DNA of 31,284 bases, taken from IMG/VR virus record IMGVR_UViG_3300009320_000083, positions 1 through 31,284 of that record. One strand, 5' to 3'. Numbering within the stretch: position 1 is the stretch's first letter; every line of letters begins with the position of its first letter. Below the pieces are notes generated by a model. It was given only the letters and a program-made list of their open reading frames with translations, did no database searches and was not told the DNA's origin. Below, in pieces: positions 1 through 8,871 of the stretch. The position numbers and the translations under genes were made by a program. The DNA is from a virus.

Positions 1-2660
1 GCCAGTGCCGTTGTGATCGGCTCGCCGTAGGTGTCGCGCACGACGTCGTGCTTAATCGCGGCATCGCCGGCGGTGTTGATGGTTAGATCTGCCGTCGGCC
101 GCGTGATGCCCGCCGCTGTTGAAGAGATCTCCCTCGCTTGAATATACCAGTACTTTTTCAAGTACGTAGCGTGGGTGACTTCGCGATCTAACTTCAGGTC
201 CGTCCCCACGCCGCCGGGCATGGCAGCGAGGATGTAACCTACGAACGTGCCCTCGCAGTAGACAGCATCAGCCGCCGCCGGCGGGAAGGGATTGCCGACT
301 TCGTAGTCGTTGTCAGTCAAGCCTAGCTTGGTGTTAGCCGTACCCAAGCCCAACTCAACCTTGCTCTCGTCGCCGATGATAGCACTCGCCATCTTCAAAC
401 GACCGGCACTGGCGACAGCAAAGCCCGCGCCCATGGTGCCGTTGATCACAGCCAACAGAGCGGTCAGAGGCTGATACAAGTTCACTGTTCCGGTGAAGCC
501 AATGTTAGCCCAGGCAGTGGACTCATCGCTGAAGAAAGCCATGACCTCACCGCCAGTAGGCTCGGCGCCGCCCACCTGAAAGGCGATGTAGGTTCCCGCT
601 GCGTCGTACACGCCAGCGACAGTACAGGGATAGCACACGATTTCCGCGGCCGCGGCGTTGATGTCATCGACAGCGTCTTGAACGCTGGCACACACACCGA
701 ACGTGGTCTTTATGTACTTACCGCCCACATACAGCTCCAGAATTTCTGTGTTCAGAGCGGCGAAGGTAACGGTGTTAGTCGACACCAAAGGATTGCCCAA
801 ACACTGCGGGATGTCCTTGTGGCTAGCAAAGGGTGAAGAGATACCCAGGGCGGTCCACGCGTCGGTAGTGGACTCGCTGATGTCAAGCACGATGCTTCCG
901 CCGACAGAGACGGCTCCGCCTACCTGAAAGGCGATGTACGTACCAGCAGCGTCGGCAACACCCGTCTGCAACGAGCGGTAGCACACAGCCTGACCGGCAG
1001 TAGCGTTGATCTCGGCAATGGCAACGGCGATGGCCGGAGCAGCGGTGAAGGTATGCTTTACAGCCACGCCATTTACGATCATGCCCAACGTGTCCGTGAC
1101 CAGCAGACCAGCACCGTTGTACACTAATGCAGGTACGATCGGACCACCATCGAATTCGATGGTCTGATTTGAATTGCCGTCCTCTCCTACGATGAGATCT
1201 AGCTTGTGAATATCAGGCGTACCAATCCGCGTAGTTCCTGTCATCTCCGCAGCAGAGGCGGAGGAGGAGAATGTTTGGCCGTAAAAGCGTAGGAGAGGAG
1301 ATAGGGTATCGCCGTCCCCATCATCCACAGCTGCAGCTGCGTAGCGAGTGGTGTTGTCAGTCAACTTAAGCAAAGTGTTGGCCGTGCCATCGCCTACCTT
1401 AAGATAACCATTTGCGCTCGCGAGCTCGAGCTTGTCAGAGACGGTCGCGTTCTCAGAAGCAACTGTCGCTCCAAGACCTAGGTTGATCGCCCGAACAAGG
1501 CTACTGCCGCGATCTGCAGCAGTAGTGAGGCCCATGTTAGTCCAAGCAGTCGAGCCGGTGTTGATCAACTCGATATAGGTACTGCCGTCCCACAGCTTGC
1601 CCCCACCCTGAAACGTGATTTGATTGCCAGCAGCTGCTGGCACACCGGCAGAAGTTGATCGAAAACATACGATTGAGCCGGCAGCGGCGTTGATTTGATC
1701 AACGACGTCATCGGCGTTCGCTGGATTTACAAAAGTGCAGCTTTTTGAAACGCCGGCGACTTTGAAGTTGAGGACCTCGCCGTTCCACGTGCCGGGGAAT
1801 GCGCCCAACACCGCATCCGTTACGATCTTTGTATCGTCAATGCCATAGTACTCGTGGGTGAAGGTGTAGGTCTTCTCCGCCTGGCCGAGGAGAAGAGTAG
1901 CCTCTATGATCTTACCAGTTAAGGTAGTGGTTGGGAAGGTGATGGCGCTGCCACCAGCGACCACAGCATCTTTTCCCGCGCGTAGGAACGACTCTGTCGT
2001 TTTCAGCTCCTGCAGCTGGGTAGAGCTAGCAGTTGTGCCAAGGCTTAGAAAGGCGCGGATGGTGGTCTCGTCAATGTCGAGATCGTCATCGTCCAGGTTG
2101 CGCGGATCTGGGAAGTTCGTTTGAGCAGCGTAGATATCGTCGTTCTTGTAGCTGCCGACGCCGAAGACCTCAAACTGATCGTTAAAGCCGAAGACAGAGT
2201 TTGCCGTCCCGCCCAAAACTTTTAGATCTTCGCCATCGCCAGGAAGGACGGTCTTCAGCATTAAGTAAGTGCTGGCGCCGGAAGTGTGGACGTATGGTGC
2301 CCAGCCAGCCGGCTTTACCGTAGCTGAGTTGATTTGATCTTTGCACTGAAGAGCAGTCAGGCCGATAGCGCCGTTGTCCACGAACGTGAAAGTCTGGGCC
2401 GGTCCGCCTTTGTAGCTTACGATCAAAGTTTTGGTGTTCAGCAGCAGGTAAGGACCGGCGGAAGAAGCGATGAGAATGCCGGGCAGCGAGACGTGGGCAC
2501 TGGAGTTTAAGATCTGATTACCGTTGGCATCCAGCGCGTAAGCCTCGATCACCTGGTTGCAGATTCCCATGCACACAGGAACCAACGTCGGTCGCATGAT
2601 GGTAGGGCTAACAGTAGCGATCCTTTGAATAACTTCAAACCCCGGCTGATTGATGCTCAT
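1..2660 (-). CDS. Large modular virion protein (tail sheath- or fibre-like), 3' end outside window
   Basis: An open frame of 886 codons runs from an ATG at 2660 to the left edge with no stop, so the C-terminus is missing. AAGGAG lies a few bases before the ATG. The N-terminus (SINQPGFEVIQRIATVSPTI, then RPTLVPVCMGICNQV) resembles, from memory, the start of large phage sheath or structural proteins; this is not verified. The protein then carries four related modules: a beta-strand pair ending in TF, a D-x-INA helix, a G-x-x-AA-G-x-x-I-x-F strand and an AW-x-x-x-G-[FIL] end. They recall the flagellin hook IN motif and recur in the protein encoded at 7603-8355. It is the last gene of the leftward tail block, 9 bases after its neighbour. 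Tail sheath, fibre and surface decoration are all possible. Confidence 0.75.
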   Translation of the reverse strand, partial: MSINQPGFEVIQRIATVSPTIMRPTLVPVCMGICNQVIEAYALDANGNQILNSSAHVSLPGILIASSAGPYLLLNTKTLIVSYKGGPAQTFTFVDNGAIGLTALQCKDQINSATVKPAGWAPYVHTSGASTYLMLKTVLPGDGEDLKVLGGTANSVFGFNDQFEVFGVGSYKNDDIYAAQTNFPDPRNLDDDDLDIDETTIRAFLSLGTTASSTQLQELKTTESFLRAGKDAVVAGGSAITFPTTTLTGKIIEATLLLGQAEKTYTFTHEYYGIDDTKIVTDAVLGAFPGTWNGEVLNFKVAGVSKSCTFVNPANADDVVDQINAAAGSIVCFRSTSAGVPAAAGNQITFQGGGKLWDGSTYIELINTGSTAWTNMGLTTAADRGSSLVRAINLGLGATVASENATVSDKLELASANGYLKVGDGTANTLLKLTDNTTRYAAAAVDDGDGDTLSPLLRFYGQTFSSSASAAEMTGTTRIGTPDIHKLDLIVGEDGNSNQTIEFDGGPIVPALVYNGAGLLVTDTLGMIVNGVAVKHTFTAAPAIAVAIAEINATAGQAVCYRSLQTGVADAAGTYIAFQVGGAVSVGGSIVLDISESTTDAWTALGISSPFASHKDIPQCLGNPLVSTNTVTFAALNTEILELYVGGKYIKTTFGVCASVQDAVDDINAAAAEIVCYPCTVAGVYDAAGTYIAFQVGGAEPTGGEVMAFFSDESTAWANIGFTGTVNLYQPLTALLAVINGTMGAGFAVASAGRLKMASAIIGDESKVELGLGTANTKLGLTDNDYEVGNPFPPAAADAVYCEGTFVGYILAAMPGGVGTDLKLDREVTHATYLKKYWYIQAREISSTAAGITRPTADLTINTAGDAAIKHDVVRDTYGEPITTAL
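490..2440 (-). repeat. Four diverged protein-coding modules in the large structural gene
   Basis: Modules lie at roughly 2185-2440, 1525-1790, 835-1100 and 490-750. The last two are closest: both encode DAAGTYIAFQVGGA, and their DNA is near-identical around 567-611 and 915-960. The module core is [DE]-x-IN-A-x-[AV] followed by a Cys-[FY] strand in three of the four copies. Divergence rises toward the N-terminus of the protein, which suggests successive duplication. Confidence 0.65.
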
Positions 2661-2669
2661 GATAGCTCC

Positions 2670-3413
2670 TTATCTTGTCTTGATTCCGTCTTCACTCACC
2701 CAAACTTCACTAACAGGTTGTGTCCTTATAGTATCAGTCACTTGCTGTCCGTGAGTAGGGGTAAATGTTGCGGGCCTACTCATTGTTGAGATCCCTAGCT
2801 GGATGTGCTGTAAGATCACACGCTGTCCCCGCCGAACCTGCATGTATTCTTGAAGAAATACCGGCACTGTAACCGACGTATTTCGCCACTTACCTGTTCT
2901 ATCACCAGCTACTAAGGCACCGGCGGGTGACGGTGCGCTAACACCAGGCGCCCCCACTTTATGCACAGGCGTTCCTCTGGTGAAGATCCTAGGCAAGGCT
3001 ACGATATGACGCGCAGTGATCATAGCCAGCTGCTCTGACTCTAAATCATTGCCGGCCAAGTGGTTGAGGCTGATCGTAGTAGGTACTAGATCTGTGAGGT
3101 TTCTGGTCATGCCGACCATACTATCGGACTGCCTTCCTCCGATCGATATTTCGGAATATCGAAGTTGCCCTCTAGTGATCGCAATCGTAGGCTTAACTCC
3201 TACCACAGATAGATCTACAGGTGTTTCGTCCGTGATCAGAATCTCGGTCGCTTCCTCATCATCTAGCCATCTGAAACATCCAGCGGGAGCTGTCTTGTAC
3301 ACGCCTTGCGCGAAAAGAACGAACATCTGCCGTAGAGCTCTGAGTGGCTGCTCAGCCCAGAGCTCTTGCGCGCGCTGCCTGGCAGCGCTAACAGCATCGC
3401 TACTTGGGCGCAT
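2670..3413 (-). CDS. Virion-associated protein of unknown function, 247 aa
   Basis: I do not recognise this family with confidence. The sequence has an Ala/Arg-rich N-terminal helix, a hydrophobic stretch around MFVLFAQGVY, and a beta-rich remainder with the pieces LRYSEISIGGRQSDS, DLVPTTISLNHLAGND and VPVFLQEYMQVRRGQR. There is no signal peptide or clear catalytic motif. Its start overlaps the end of the preceding gene by 14 bases and only a weak AGAG precedes the ATG, so translation is probably coupled. Lying between small tail-region genes and the large modular structural gene, it could be a tail completion, neck or baseplate component. That role is inference from position only. Confidence 0.7.
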   Translation of the reverse strand: MRPSSDAVSAARQRAQELWAEQPLRALRQMFVLFAQGVYKTAPAGCFRWLDDEEATEILITDETPVDLSVVGVKPTIAITRGQLRYSEISIGGRQSDSMVGMTRNLTDLVPTTISLNHLAGNDLESEQLAMITARHIVALPRIFTRGTPVHKVGAPGVSAPSPAGALVAGDRTGKWRNTSVTVPVFLQEYMQVRRGQRVILQHIQLGISTMSRPATFTPTHGQQVTDTIRTQPVSEVWVSEDGIKTR

Positions 3414-3717
3414 TAGTTGCTCTTTCTAAAACTTTCTTGCCCAGACTTAAACGAGCCAACCCAGCGACAGTTGCTAATCCGCCGGCTAAGCCGGTAGCTA
3501 CACGAATTGCGGTAGCTGGATTATTTTTAACCAGCCCGCTTTTGAGTAGCGCATTTGCTAGGGGATTGGCCAAGAACCTTCCAACGCCGTAACCAACGCC
3601 ACTACCGGCAGCTCCAGCAGCAACTCCGTGAGCAAAATCACGAAACCGCGCCCTACTCTTTTCGGCTGCAATCTTCTGTACCTCTTCAGAGAATGCGATC
3701 AGCGTCTCAGGTTTCAT
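3400..3717 (-). CDS. Small Gly/Ala-rich hydrophobic protein, 105 aa
   Basis: The chosen start is the ATG at 3717 (MKPETLIAF). A TTG at 3732 would add five residues but has no better ribosome site. The protein has a short charged N-terminus containing EEVQKIAAEK, then two Gly/Ala-rich hydrophobic stretches with G-x-x-x-G spacing (about residues 27-50 and 70-95), and a basic end. This layout could insert into or cross a membrane, or pack inside the virion. It overlaps both flanking genes by 11 to 14 bases, so it is translated as part of the tail operon. Function unknown. The K-I-A motif is shared with many other proteins in the window. Confidence 0.65.
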   Translation of the reverse strand: MKPETLIAFSEEVQKIAAEKSRARFRDFAHGVAAGAAGSGVGYGVGRFLANPLANALLKSGLVKNNPATAIRVATGLAGGLATVAGLARLSLGKKVLERATNAPK

Positions 3718-4585
3718 GGCCCAATATCCCAAGTATCACGTCCCGATCAATATTTTCGACAGACGTTGGGTTTATAAAATTACGAACTGGAGACGGTTCC
3801 AGGTTTTGAAGATCGTCTATGTTGATCGGGAGCATGAATTCTATATCCCCCACTACGATCTCGTGCAGCGTTAGCTGCTGATGAACTACTGACCTTCCTT
3901 TTTGTGTGCTACCTACTGATACAATCTCGTGCCTTACGTTCTCCGCCTCTACAAGTAGATCTCCGGGCTTGCACGGCGGGAAGGCAGATAATCTGGCGGT
4001 TGTGTTTTTTTGTTGTGTTTGTCCCGTACCGAGTGGTTGATCTGCTTTGGGTGCAGGATCAATCTGCACCCAAGCTTCGATAGGATCTAGATATCCGCCG
4101 ATGTAGTTTGTGTCAAAACACGTCTCACATCTCGATCTTGTCTTCTTTTTAAGCACCTCATCAAAGCAAGCTGTACAATACTGCCCGAAAGTTTTCCGGG
4201 GGAAGATCCAAACCATCCGCCCATTATGTTCTCGCAAAACCGCTTCAAACAACCTCCTCATCTCCAACACATATAGATCGGGCTCGGCCGAGAGGCTTGC
4301 AGGAGATGAGTAACTAATATCGGCTATATCAGCACGCCTTACCGATCGCAGCCTGTAAAAGATCTGACGATACCTGTGCTTTAGATTAACCTGATGATCG
4401 ATGAAGTAATATCGATCGGAGAACGGGCCGGTGATCTGATCGAACGGACCTGCGGGACTCTCACTACGCTCGACGTACCAGTCATAGTCCTGTGGATCGA
4501 GAACCGTGTCTTCTATCTCCCACCAGAGTTGTAAATGATCTAATGAGAAAGATCGAACACGAAGATTTTTGAACTCGACATTCAC
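3707..4585 (-). CDS. Tail/baseplate-region protein with Fn3-like domain and zinc ribbon, 292 aa
   Basis: Residues 5-85 read as a beta-sandwich resembling fibronectin type III (WWEIED, DYDWYVERSESPAGPF, YRQIFYRLRSV). A four-cysteine zinc ribbon follows, with C137/C140 and C153/C156 (CTAC and CETC), then an NYIGGYLDPIEAW strand. From memory, a C-x2-C, C-x2-C, GGY-x-x-P layout is found in phage tail or baseplate genes; I could not check this. The C-terminal half is beta-rich with an Asn/Pro segment. It lies 7 bases after the coiled-coil gene 4593-5168 and overlaps the next gene by 11 bases. No enzymatic residues are evident, so the zinc probably serves folding. Confidence 0.75.
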   Translation of the reverse strand: MNVEFKNLRVRSFSLDHLQLWWEIEDTVLDPQDYDWYVERSESPAGPFDQITGPFSDRYYFIDHQVNLKHRYRQIFYRLRSVRRADIADISYSSPASLSAEPDLYVLEMRRLFEAVLREHNGRMVWIFPRKTFGQYCTACFDEVLKKKTRSRCETCFDTNYIGGYLDPIEAWVQIDPAPKADQPLGTGQTQQKNTTARLSAFPPCKPGDLLVEAENVRHEIVSVGSTQKGRSVVHQQLTLHEIVVGDIEFMLPINIDDLQNLEPSPVRNFINPTSVENIDRDVILGILGHET

Positions 4586-4592
4586 TTGAGAC

Positions 4593-5168
4593 CTAACCCT
4601 TGCGTTTCTTCAGATCCTCCAAAAGATCAGCTACGATTTTGTGTTTTATCTCATCGCCATTAAGGTAAAGCTTCGCAGCGATCTTCTCTTGCTCAGGAAC
4701 TGCTTTAGACTTAGCCATAGCTAGCACGAGATCGTTCTTGGCCAATGCGATCTCATCACGACGTGCTCGACTTTCTTGGTATAGATCTTGTTGCTGTTGA
4801 TCGGCGCGGTAGCGCTCCTTTTCAAGCACTGCTTCTTGCTCTAGCAATGCAATAGCTTGCGTATGAAAAGGTGTGCCTTCAAATTGACTGAGCCATGCTC
4901 CCTCGCCGTCTGAACTCATATTCAGAGTCCTGACAAAAGCGGTCTTGTTCTTAAGCACGCCCTCTGCGATCTGAGCCGCTCGCGCTTTGTTCCCATAATG
5001 CCGTCGATCGTTCATGACCTTCTTGATCTTTGGCAAGAGTTGAGAGGCTGCGATCTTATCTCGCACCCCGATTATCTCGTCGTGAGACAGGCTGGCCAGC
5101 CAATTCTCAAACTCCGCCTCTGCTTTCTTTTCTCGATACTCGATCAACTCTTGGGTGATGGGATCCAT
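4593..5168 (-). CDS. Helical, charged probable virion protein, 191 aa
   Basis: The ATG at 5168 overlaps the TAA of the preceding gene, and AGGAG precedes it by about seven bases. The protein is almost entirely helical and rich in Glu, Lys, Ala and Gln. It has a coiled-coil-like stretch around residues 105-140 (LLEQEAVLEKERYRADQQQQ) and ends in a basic DLKKRKG. It contains DKIAASQ and QEKIAAK, two copies of the short motif that recurs across this block. I do not recognise the family. It sits between another coiled-coil protein and the zinc-ribbon tail protein, so a tail chaperone or internal structural role is possible. Confidence 0.7.
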   Translation of the reverse strand: MDPITQELIEYREKKAEAEFENWLASLSHDEIIGVRDKIAASQLLPKIKKVMNDRRHYGNKARAAQIAEGVLKNKTAFVRTLNMSSDGEGAWLSQFEGTPFHTQAIALLEQEAVLEKERYRADQQQQDLYQESRARRDEIALAKNDLVLAMAKSKAVPEQEKIAAKLYLNGDEIKHKIVADLLEDLKKRKG

Positions 5169-6202
5169 TATCTAACTCCTGTGAAGGCTTGGCGGACAGC
5201 ACGCGCAACAGCAGGAGCCGCTGCTGCTCCTGCAGCAGCTCCCACGATGCCAGCGCCGACGGCGCTAAAGGCTGGGTGTTCACGATTGATAGTGGCTAGA
5301 TCTTTTGCGTACTTCGTACTGGCCAAACGGTATTTACCTAAGATACCAGGATGTGCTTTGTTCTCTTGTTGCAAACCTTTGATCCTATGCGCCAAAGATA
5401 TTTCCTTCCTGCTTGGCTGGCCCGGCTTATTCCGGCGATCAGACATGGCTTGCAGTCCAGCTGCTCCGCCCCCGGCAATGAGAGCTCCAGCAAGACGAGT
5501 AGCCATTTCTGCAGAGGCTGTTTTTTGTTGAACCGGCTGTTCTTGCGCTTGCGCTTGCGCTTGAACTGCAGAGAGATCTGCCATAGGAGCTCCAGTTACT
5601 GCTGCGGCTTGAGCAGCCGGATCTGACATTACAGCATCTAAGATACGGCGGCGATACTCTTGCATCTCGTGCTGGAGTCCCATAGCCTGTTCTTTAGCTG
5701 CGAAGCTTTCCTCTTGCGCGGTCATGGAATCTTGTCGAGCCAAATCTCTTTCGGCGCTAGCTTGCATCGCTTGTTGAGTAGCCTGCTGTTGTACGGCAGC
5801 TGCTTGCTCTTGTACTTGTTGCGCCTGCATTTCCAATTCCTGCGCCTGCTGGGCGGCTATAGCCGCCTGCTCCTGCGCCTGCTGTAGGGCTTGCTCTCCT
5901 TCAGCTACTTGCTCCTCGAGGTGAGCCAGGGCGTTCTGCTGCTCAATCTGATCGAGGGCAGGGTCTTCTTGGATAGGTGGTGTGGGTTTGGTCTCAGGCT
6001 TTTTTGCAGTAGGAGCCGGGCGTTTCTTAGCGCCCGGCTCTTCTGCCACATTATCCGCGGTTTCGGCGTCCATATCCGTTTCTTGATTGGAATCGATTTC
6101 ATCAAGAGAAGCAGCAGCTTTCTTCAACTTGTAAAAGAACTCAGCCTTGGCCTTCCATGGAATCTCTCTAACGCTGCGAAGTTCTCTCTCTATTCGATCC
6201 AT
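5168..6202 (-). CDS. Long coiled-coil, Gln/Ala-rich probable structural protein, 344 aa
   Basis: I place the start at the ATG at 6202 (MDRIER), because AGGAG lies six bases before it; the ATG at 6208 abuts that site. Residues about 35-85 are acidic and Pro-rich, probably disordered. Residues about 90-190 form a long coiled coil rich in Gln, Glu and Ala (EQALQQAQEQAAIAAQQAQE). The C-terminal third has two Gly/Ala hydrophobic stretches (RLAGALIAGGGAAGLQAM, and AVGAGIVGAAAGAAAAPAVA near the end). The architecture suits a scaffold-, tape-measure- or injection-like internal protein, but it is short for a tape measure. Its stop overlaps the next start (TAATG). Confidence 0.75.
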   Translation of the reverse strand: MDRIERELRSVREIPWKAKAEFFYKLKKAAASLDEIDSNQETDMDAETADNVAEEPGAKKRPAPTAKKPETKPTPPIQEDPALDQIEQQNALAHLEEQVAEGEQALQQAQEQAAIAAQQAQELEMQAQQVQEQAAAVQQQATQQAMQASAERDLARQDSMTAQEESFAAKEQAMGLQHEMQEYRRRILDAVMSDPAAQAAAVTGAPMADLSAVQAQAQAQEQPVQQKTASAEMATRLAGALIAGGGAAGLQAMSDRRNKPGQPSRKEISLAHRIKGLQQENKAHPGILGKYRLASTKYAKDLATINREHPAFSAVGAGIVGAAAGAAAAPAVARAVRQAFTGVR

Positions 6203-6241
6203 GATCATCTCCTAGTGATTTTTGTCCTGTTTTCATAGCAA

Positions 6242-7600
6242 CTATATGGGCGTGATCACGAGATTGGTAAAAGCTACAATGCCATAATGCGGAGGACCAG
6301 CACTCCACGGATGAATGATAAATTCAAAGTTCTTCTGTTGTATTTGTAATGGATCTCTACTTTTTTTCTCGGCCCATACATGAGTGCGTAACGATGGAAT
6401 GGATGAAACTGCCCGCCAGTCCTCTAACCAAAACATGGCATCGCCCAATTTAAGTAGTCCAATCCAATGTTGGCCTGAAGTCCCACCTGCCCCGTAATTA
6501 TTAGTTACTGCAACATCAATGGTACGAACCCACCCACCTGCCCCATTACGATTATAACCTATAGTATGAACATTGCTGGCCGGCGTACTGGCATCTACAA
6601 TTCCAATGGCTCCGCCAAGATTGTTATTTACGTTTGGATCTCCGTGTCCGTCCAGATCAACCCGTACATGAGCTTGCATGATCCAATCACCAAGAAACGG
6701 CATACGGAAGTGGTAATAAGGCGCGGTGTAAGTTCCAGGCTCCCACTTACACGTACCTGCCGCTGTAACTGTCCACCGAAGTTCACCAGCAACAGATAGA
6801 TCTACCGGATGATTGGCATTAGGTACTTCTGCCGAAAACCGAGCATCCATAGATCCTGCTGGAAATGTCGGAGCAAAGCCGGTGATTAACTTATTGGGCG
6901 TACCGCCATACCCAACAGTATCCAGAATAAGTTTTCCATTGTGTCCTTTATCTACATCGTCAATTGTAATACCACTACTACGGGCCGTCCATACTGCTGC
7001 TGTGGGAGTAGCATCTTCGCAATCGTACCAAGTGGGACCAGTAGTATCTAACCAAGCATCGCCCGCCCGGAAATGTATTCCTATGCCTGCTGTATCTGCT
7101 GAATCATGATCTGCTGTTGGGGCAGAGGTGGCCACGTGCGTCTGCTTTTGTAAAACATCGGTAGTATTTTTAGTTGCGTATGGATTACTTGCATCAGGAG
7201 CGCCCGTACCGGCTAAGGCATTCTTCTCGTCTACCGTGGGATCGTTAGTATTGTCATGGTGGTCGGTAGCTGTCTTACCTGTAGTAGCCGCATGAGCATG
7301 AGCATGCGCCGTAGGAGTTCTGGCGTTAGTAGTCACAGGATCAGTTTCAGTTACGAACCTATTACCGGCTGCCGGAGCTCCCGTAGTACCAACTAGGGCT
7401 GCTTTTTCGTCTGCAGAGGGATCGTTGGTACTATCATGGTGTACGTTTGCTTGACCGCTATGTGTTCCAAACTGATTACTAACTTCGACCTCTGACGCCA
7501 TTGGCGTACTGATTGCAGCTTCGTGCTCAGCTTCAGAAGTAGGAATGTCGGAAGCTAGCGCCCACCCCACAGCATCATATACACCGATAGCATCGGCCAT
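6242..7600 (-). CDS. Probable tail fibre / receptor-binding protein, 452 aa
   Basis: GAGAGGG lies about seven bases before the ATG, and the preceding gene ends 2 bases upstream. Residues 54-147 contain two copies of a 60-residue repeat (HHD-x-TNDP-x-x-DEK-x-AL-x-GT). From memory, the DEKAALAGT...N-x-[FY] segment is common in phage tail fibres. Between the copies lies a His-rich AHAHAHA. The C-terminal half (about 180-452) is a Gly-, Trp- and aromatic-rich beta sandwich that could be lectin-like (WIGLLKLGDAMFWLEDWRA). No transmembrane or enzyme motif is visible. Position among tail genes supports an adsorption role; receptor and trimerisation state are unknown. Confidence 0.75.
   Translation of the reverse strand: MADAIGVYDAVGWALASDIPTSEAEHEAAISTPMASEVEVSNQFGTHSGQANVHHDSTNDPSADEKAALVGTTGAPAAGNRFVTETDPVTTNARTPTAHAHAHAATTGKTATDHHDNTNDPTVDEKNALAGTGAPDASNPYATKNTTDVLQKQTHVATSAPTADHDSADTAGIGIHFRAGDAWLDTTGPTWYDCEDATPTAAVWTARSSGITIDDVDKGHNGKLILDTVGYGGTPNKLITGFAPTFPAGSMDARFSAEVPNANHPVDLSVAGELRWTVTAAGTCKWEPGTYTAPYYHFRMPFLGDWIMQAHVRVDLDGHGDPNVNNNLGGAIGIVDASTPASNVHTIGYNRNGAGGWVRTIDVAVTNNYGAGGTSGQHWIGLLKLGDAMFWLEDWRAVSSIPSLRTHVWAEKKSRDPLQIQQKNFEFIIHPWSAGPPHYGIVAFTNLVITPI
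7200..7442 (-). repeat. 180-bp imperfect direct repeat in the fibre gene
   Basis: The DNA at about 7200-7262 is repeated at about 7380-7442, exactly 180 bp apart. The best-matching part is the GGGATCGTT...TCATGGTG segment of each copy. The repeat keeps the reading frame and encodes the two HHD-x-TNDP...DEK segments. Confidence 0.6.
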
Positions 7601-7602
7601 TT

Positions 7603-8355
7603 TTAGCCCTCTCGATTAACTATGACAGTTAACTCACCAGCACCACCGGCTACTGTCCATCGTACACGACCTTCGATCATGGCGTTGAACCCAAATTCCT
7701 TTACCCCAAAAAATTGAGCACCGGGTACGATCGCTTGTGATGTTTTTGTAGCCCAGCCAGTTACGTTTCTCACATCAAAATACACAACACCATTGTGCGT
7801 AACAACGGCGGCGCCGGTAAAGATTTCAAACCCGACTGTCTTCACGCCCTTGAGATTAAATGCGGCCGATGTTTGGACCACTGCCATTGGCACTGCATCA
7901 AACACAGTTAGTGGATCTGGTCCACTTGGATCTCCGTGGAGTACCGTGATCGAGTTTGACATGTCGGTAATGTATTGCACGATGTCGTAATCTTGATATT
8001 GATTTGCGCCCACGACGCCGGTAGAGAGGCCTAAAGCCGTAAGGGCAGTGCCGCCTGTGATCGCATCTCCCTCAGTATCGAAGACCAGCTCTACCTGATT
8101 TGTCACGTTTCCGTGAACCTGTCTGATCTTAGCCGTTGTCAAGCCAGTCGCGGTGTTGATCTGATCGACAACATCCCTCAGAAAAAGTTGCTGGCCGGCG
8201 AAGGTGACAGTAACTGCCGGTGTAGTCATAATAACTGTTAGACCGTGAAGACCATGTATCTTCGTAAGCGGATTGAACGCCTTCTTCCCTACGATCACGT
8301 CGTTCATCCAATTTTGAAGCGCGCGCCGATTATTGAATGTGGAAAACTGGATCAT
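7603..8355 (-). CDS. Structural protein with a flagellin-IN-like module, 250 aa
   Basis: A strong AAGGAG site lies five bases before the ATG. Residues about 40-115 contain a module (TVTFAGQQLFLRDVVDQINT, then VELVFDTEGDAITGG and ALTALGLSTG) that matches the repeated modules of the large protein at 1-2660. The remainder is beta-rich (FNLKGVKTVGFEIFTGAAVV; GRVRWTVAGGAGELTVIVN) with no catalytic motif. It lies between an unknown tail-region gene and the fibre gene. A tail tube, baseplate wedge or fibre-adaptor role is plausible. I cannot choose among these from sequence alone. Confidence 0.7.
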   Translation of the reverse strand: MIQFSTFNNRRALQNWMNDVIVGKKAFNPLTKIHGLHGLTVIMTTPAVTVTFAGQQLFLRDVVDQINTATGLTTAKIRQVHGNVTNQVELVFDTEGDAITGGTALTALGLSTGVVGANQYQDYDIVQYITDMSNSITVLHGDPSGPDPLTVFDAVPMAVVQTSAAFNLKGVKTVGFEIFTGAAVVTHNGVVYFDVRNVTGWATKTSQAIVPGAQFFGVKEFGFNAMIEGRVRWTVAGGAGELTVIVNREG

Positions 8356-8364
8356 GATATCTCC

Positions 8365-8871
8365 TTACGCAAGCGACGGAACGCCGTAGATGATGAAATA
8401 GTTCGAGTGCACGCCGTACTCGCCTAAGATCTGCTGAATGTTTAGCGAGATTTTGATCTTATCTCTCATGGGATCGTAGAGCTGGTGGTTATAGGTAAGC
8501 CACTGCATAATTTCCGGTGTCTTGGCACTGACTGAGACGTTGATTCCGCCGTCTGAGTAGGGTAGGTGGTTTCGAGTTTCCAACGCGCCGATACTCTCAA
8601 ATAGGGATATGATCGTACCCCGCATACAGAGATTATGAAAACCAAGAGTTAAAAGCTGCTCGAGCGTATAAACTCCCAGGGGAGGAGGAGACTGCGTGAA
8701 GTCTGACAAGAATTCGATGATCGCGCCAACGATTTGAGCGTTGCTGCTTTCTTGGCCCGAAATCAGACGGTTCAGCTCCGGTCGATCTCGAAGCTTCTGT
8801 CGTACAAGCTGTACGAAAGTCACGAACTCCGCGGTAAAGTTTGCGCCGTCTAAACCTTCAAGCTGTGGCAC
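8365..8871 (-). CDS. Unknown tail/head-tail region protein, 168 aa
   Basis: The start is a GTG at 8871 directly after the preceding TAA; AAGGACGAG upstream is a usable ribosome site. The sequence is a compact mixed alpha/beta protein with a helical N-terminus (FTAEFVTFVQLVRQKLRDRP) and a C-terminal part ending YGVHSNYFIIYGVPSLA. It has no signal peptide, zinc site or coiled coil. I do not recognise it. Tight packing between structural genes suggests a virion or assembly protein. Confidence 0.65.
   Translation of the reverse strand: MPQLEGLDGANFTAEFVTFVQLVRQKLRDRPELNRLISGQESSNAQIVGAIIEFLSDFTQSPPPLGVYTLEQLLTLGFHNLCMRGTIISLFESIGALETRNHLPYSDGGINVSVSAKTPEIMQWLTYNHQLYDPMRDKIKISLNIQQILGEYGVHSNYFIIYGVPSLA

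Noticed and set aside
4998-5531. A 177-codon plus-strand frame
   Set aside because: It crosses two well-supported minus-strand genes and has no ribosome site or recognisable domain.
5168-6202. Tape measure protein
   Set aside because: The coiled coil is suggestive, but the protein is far shorter than tape measures of contractile tails and lacks the usual long hydrophobic core.
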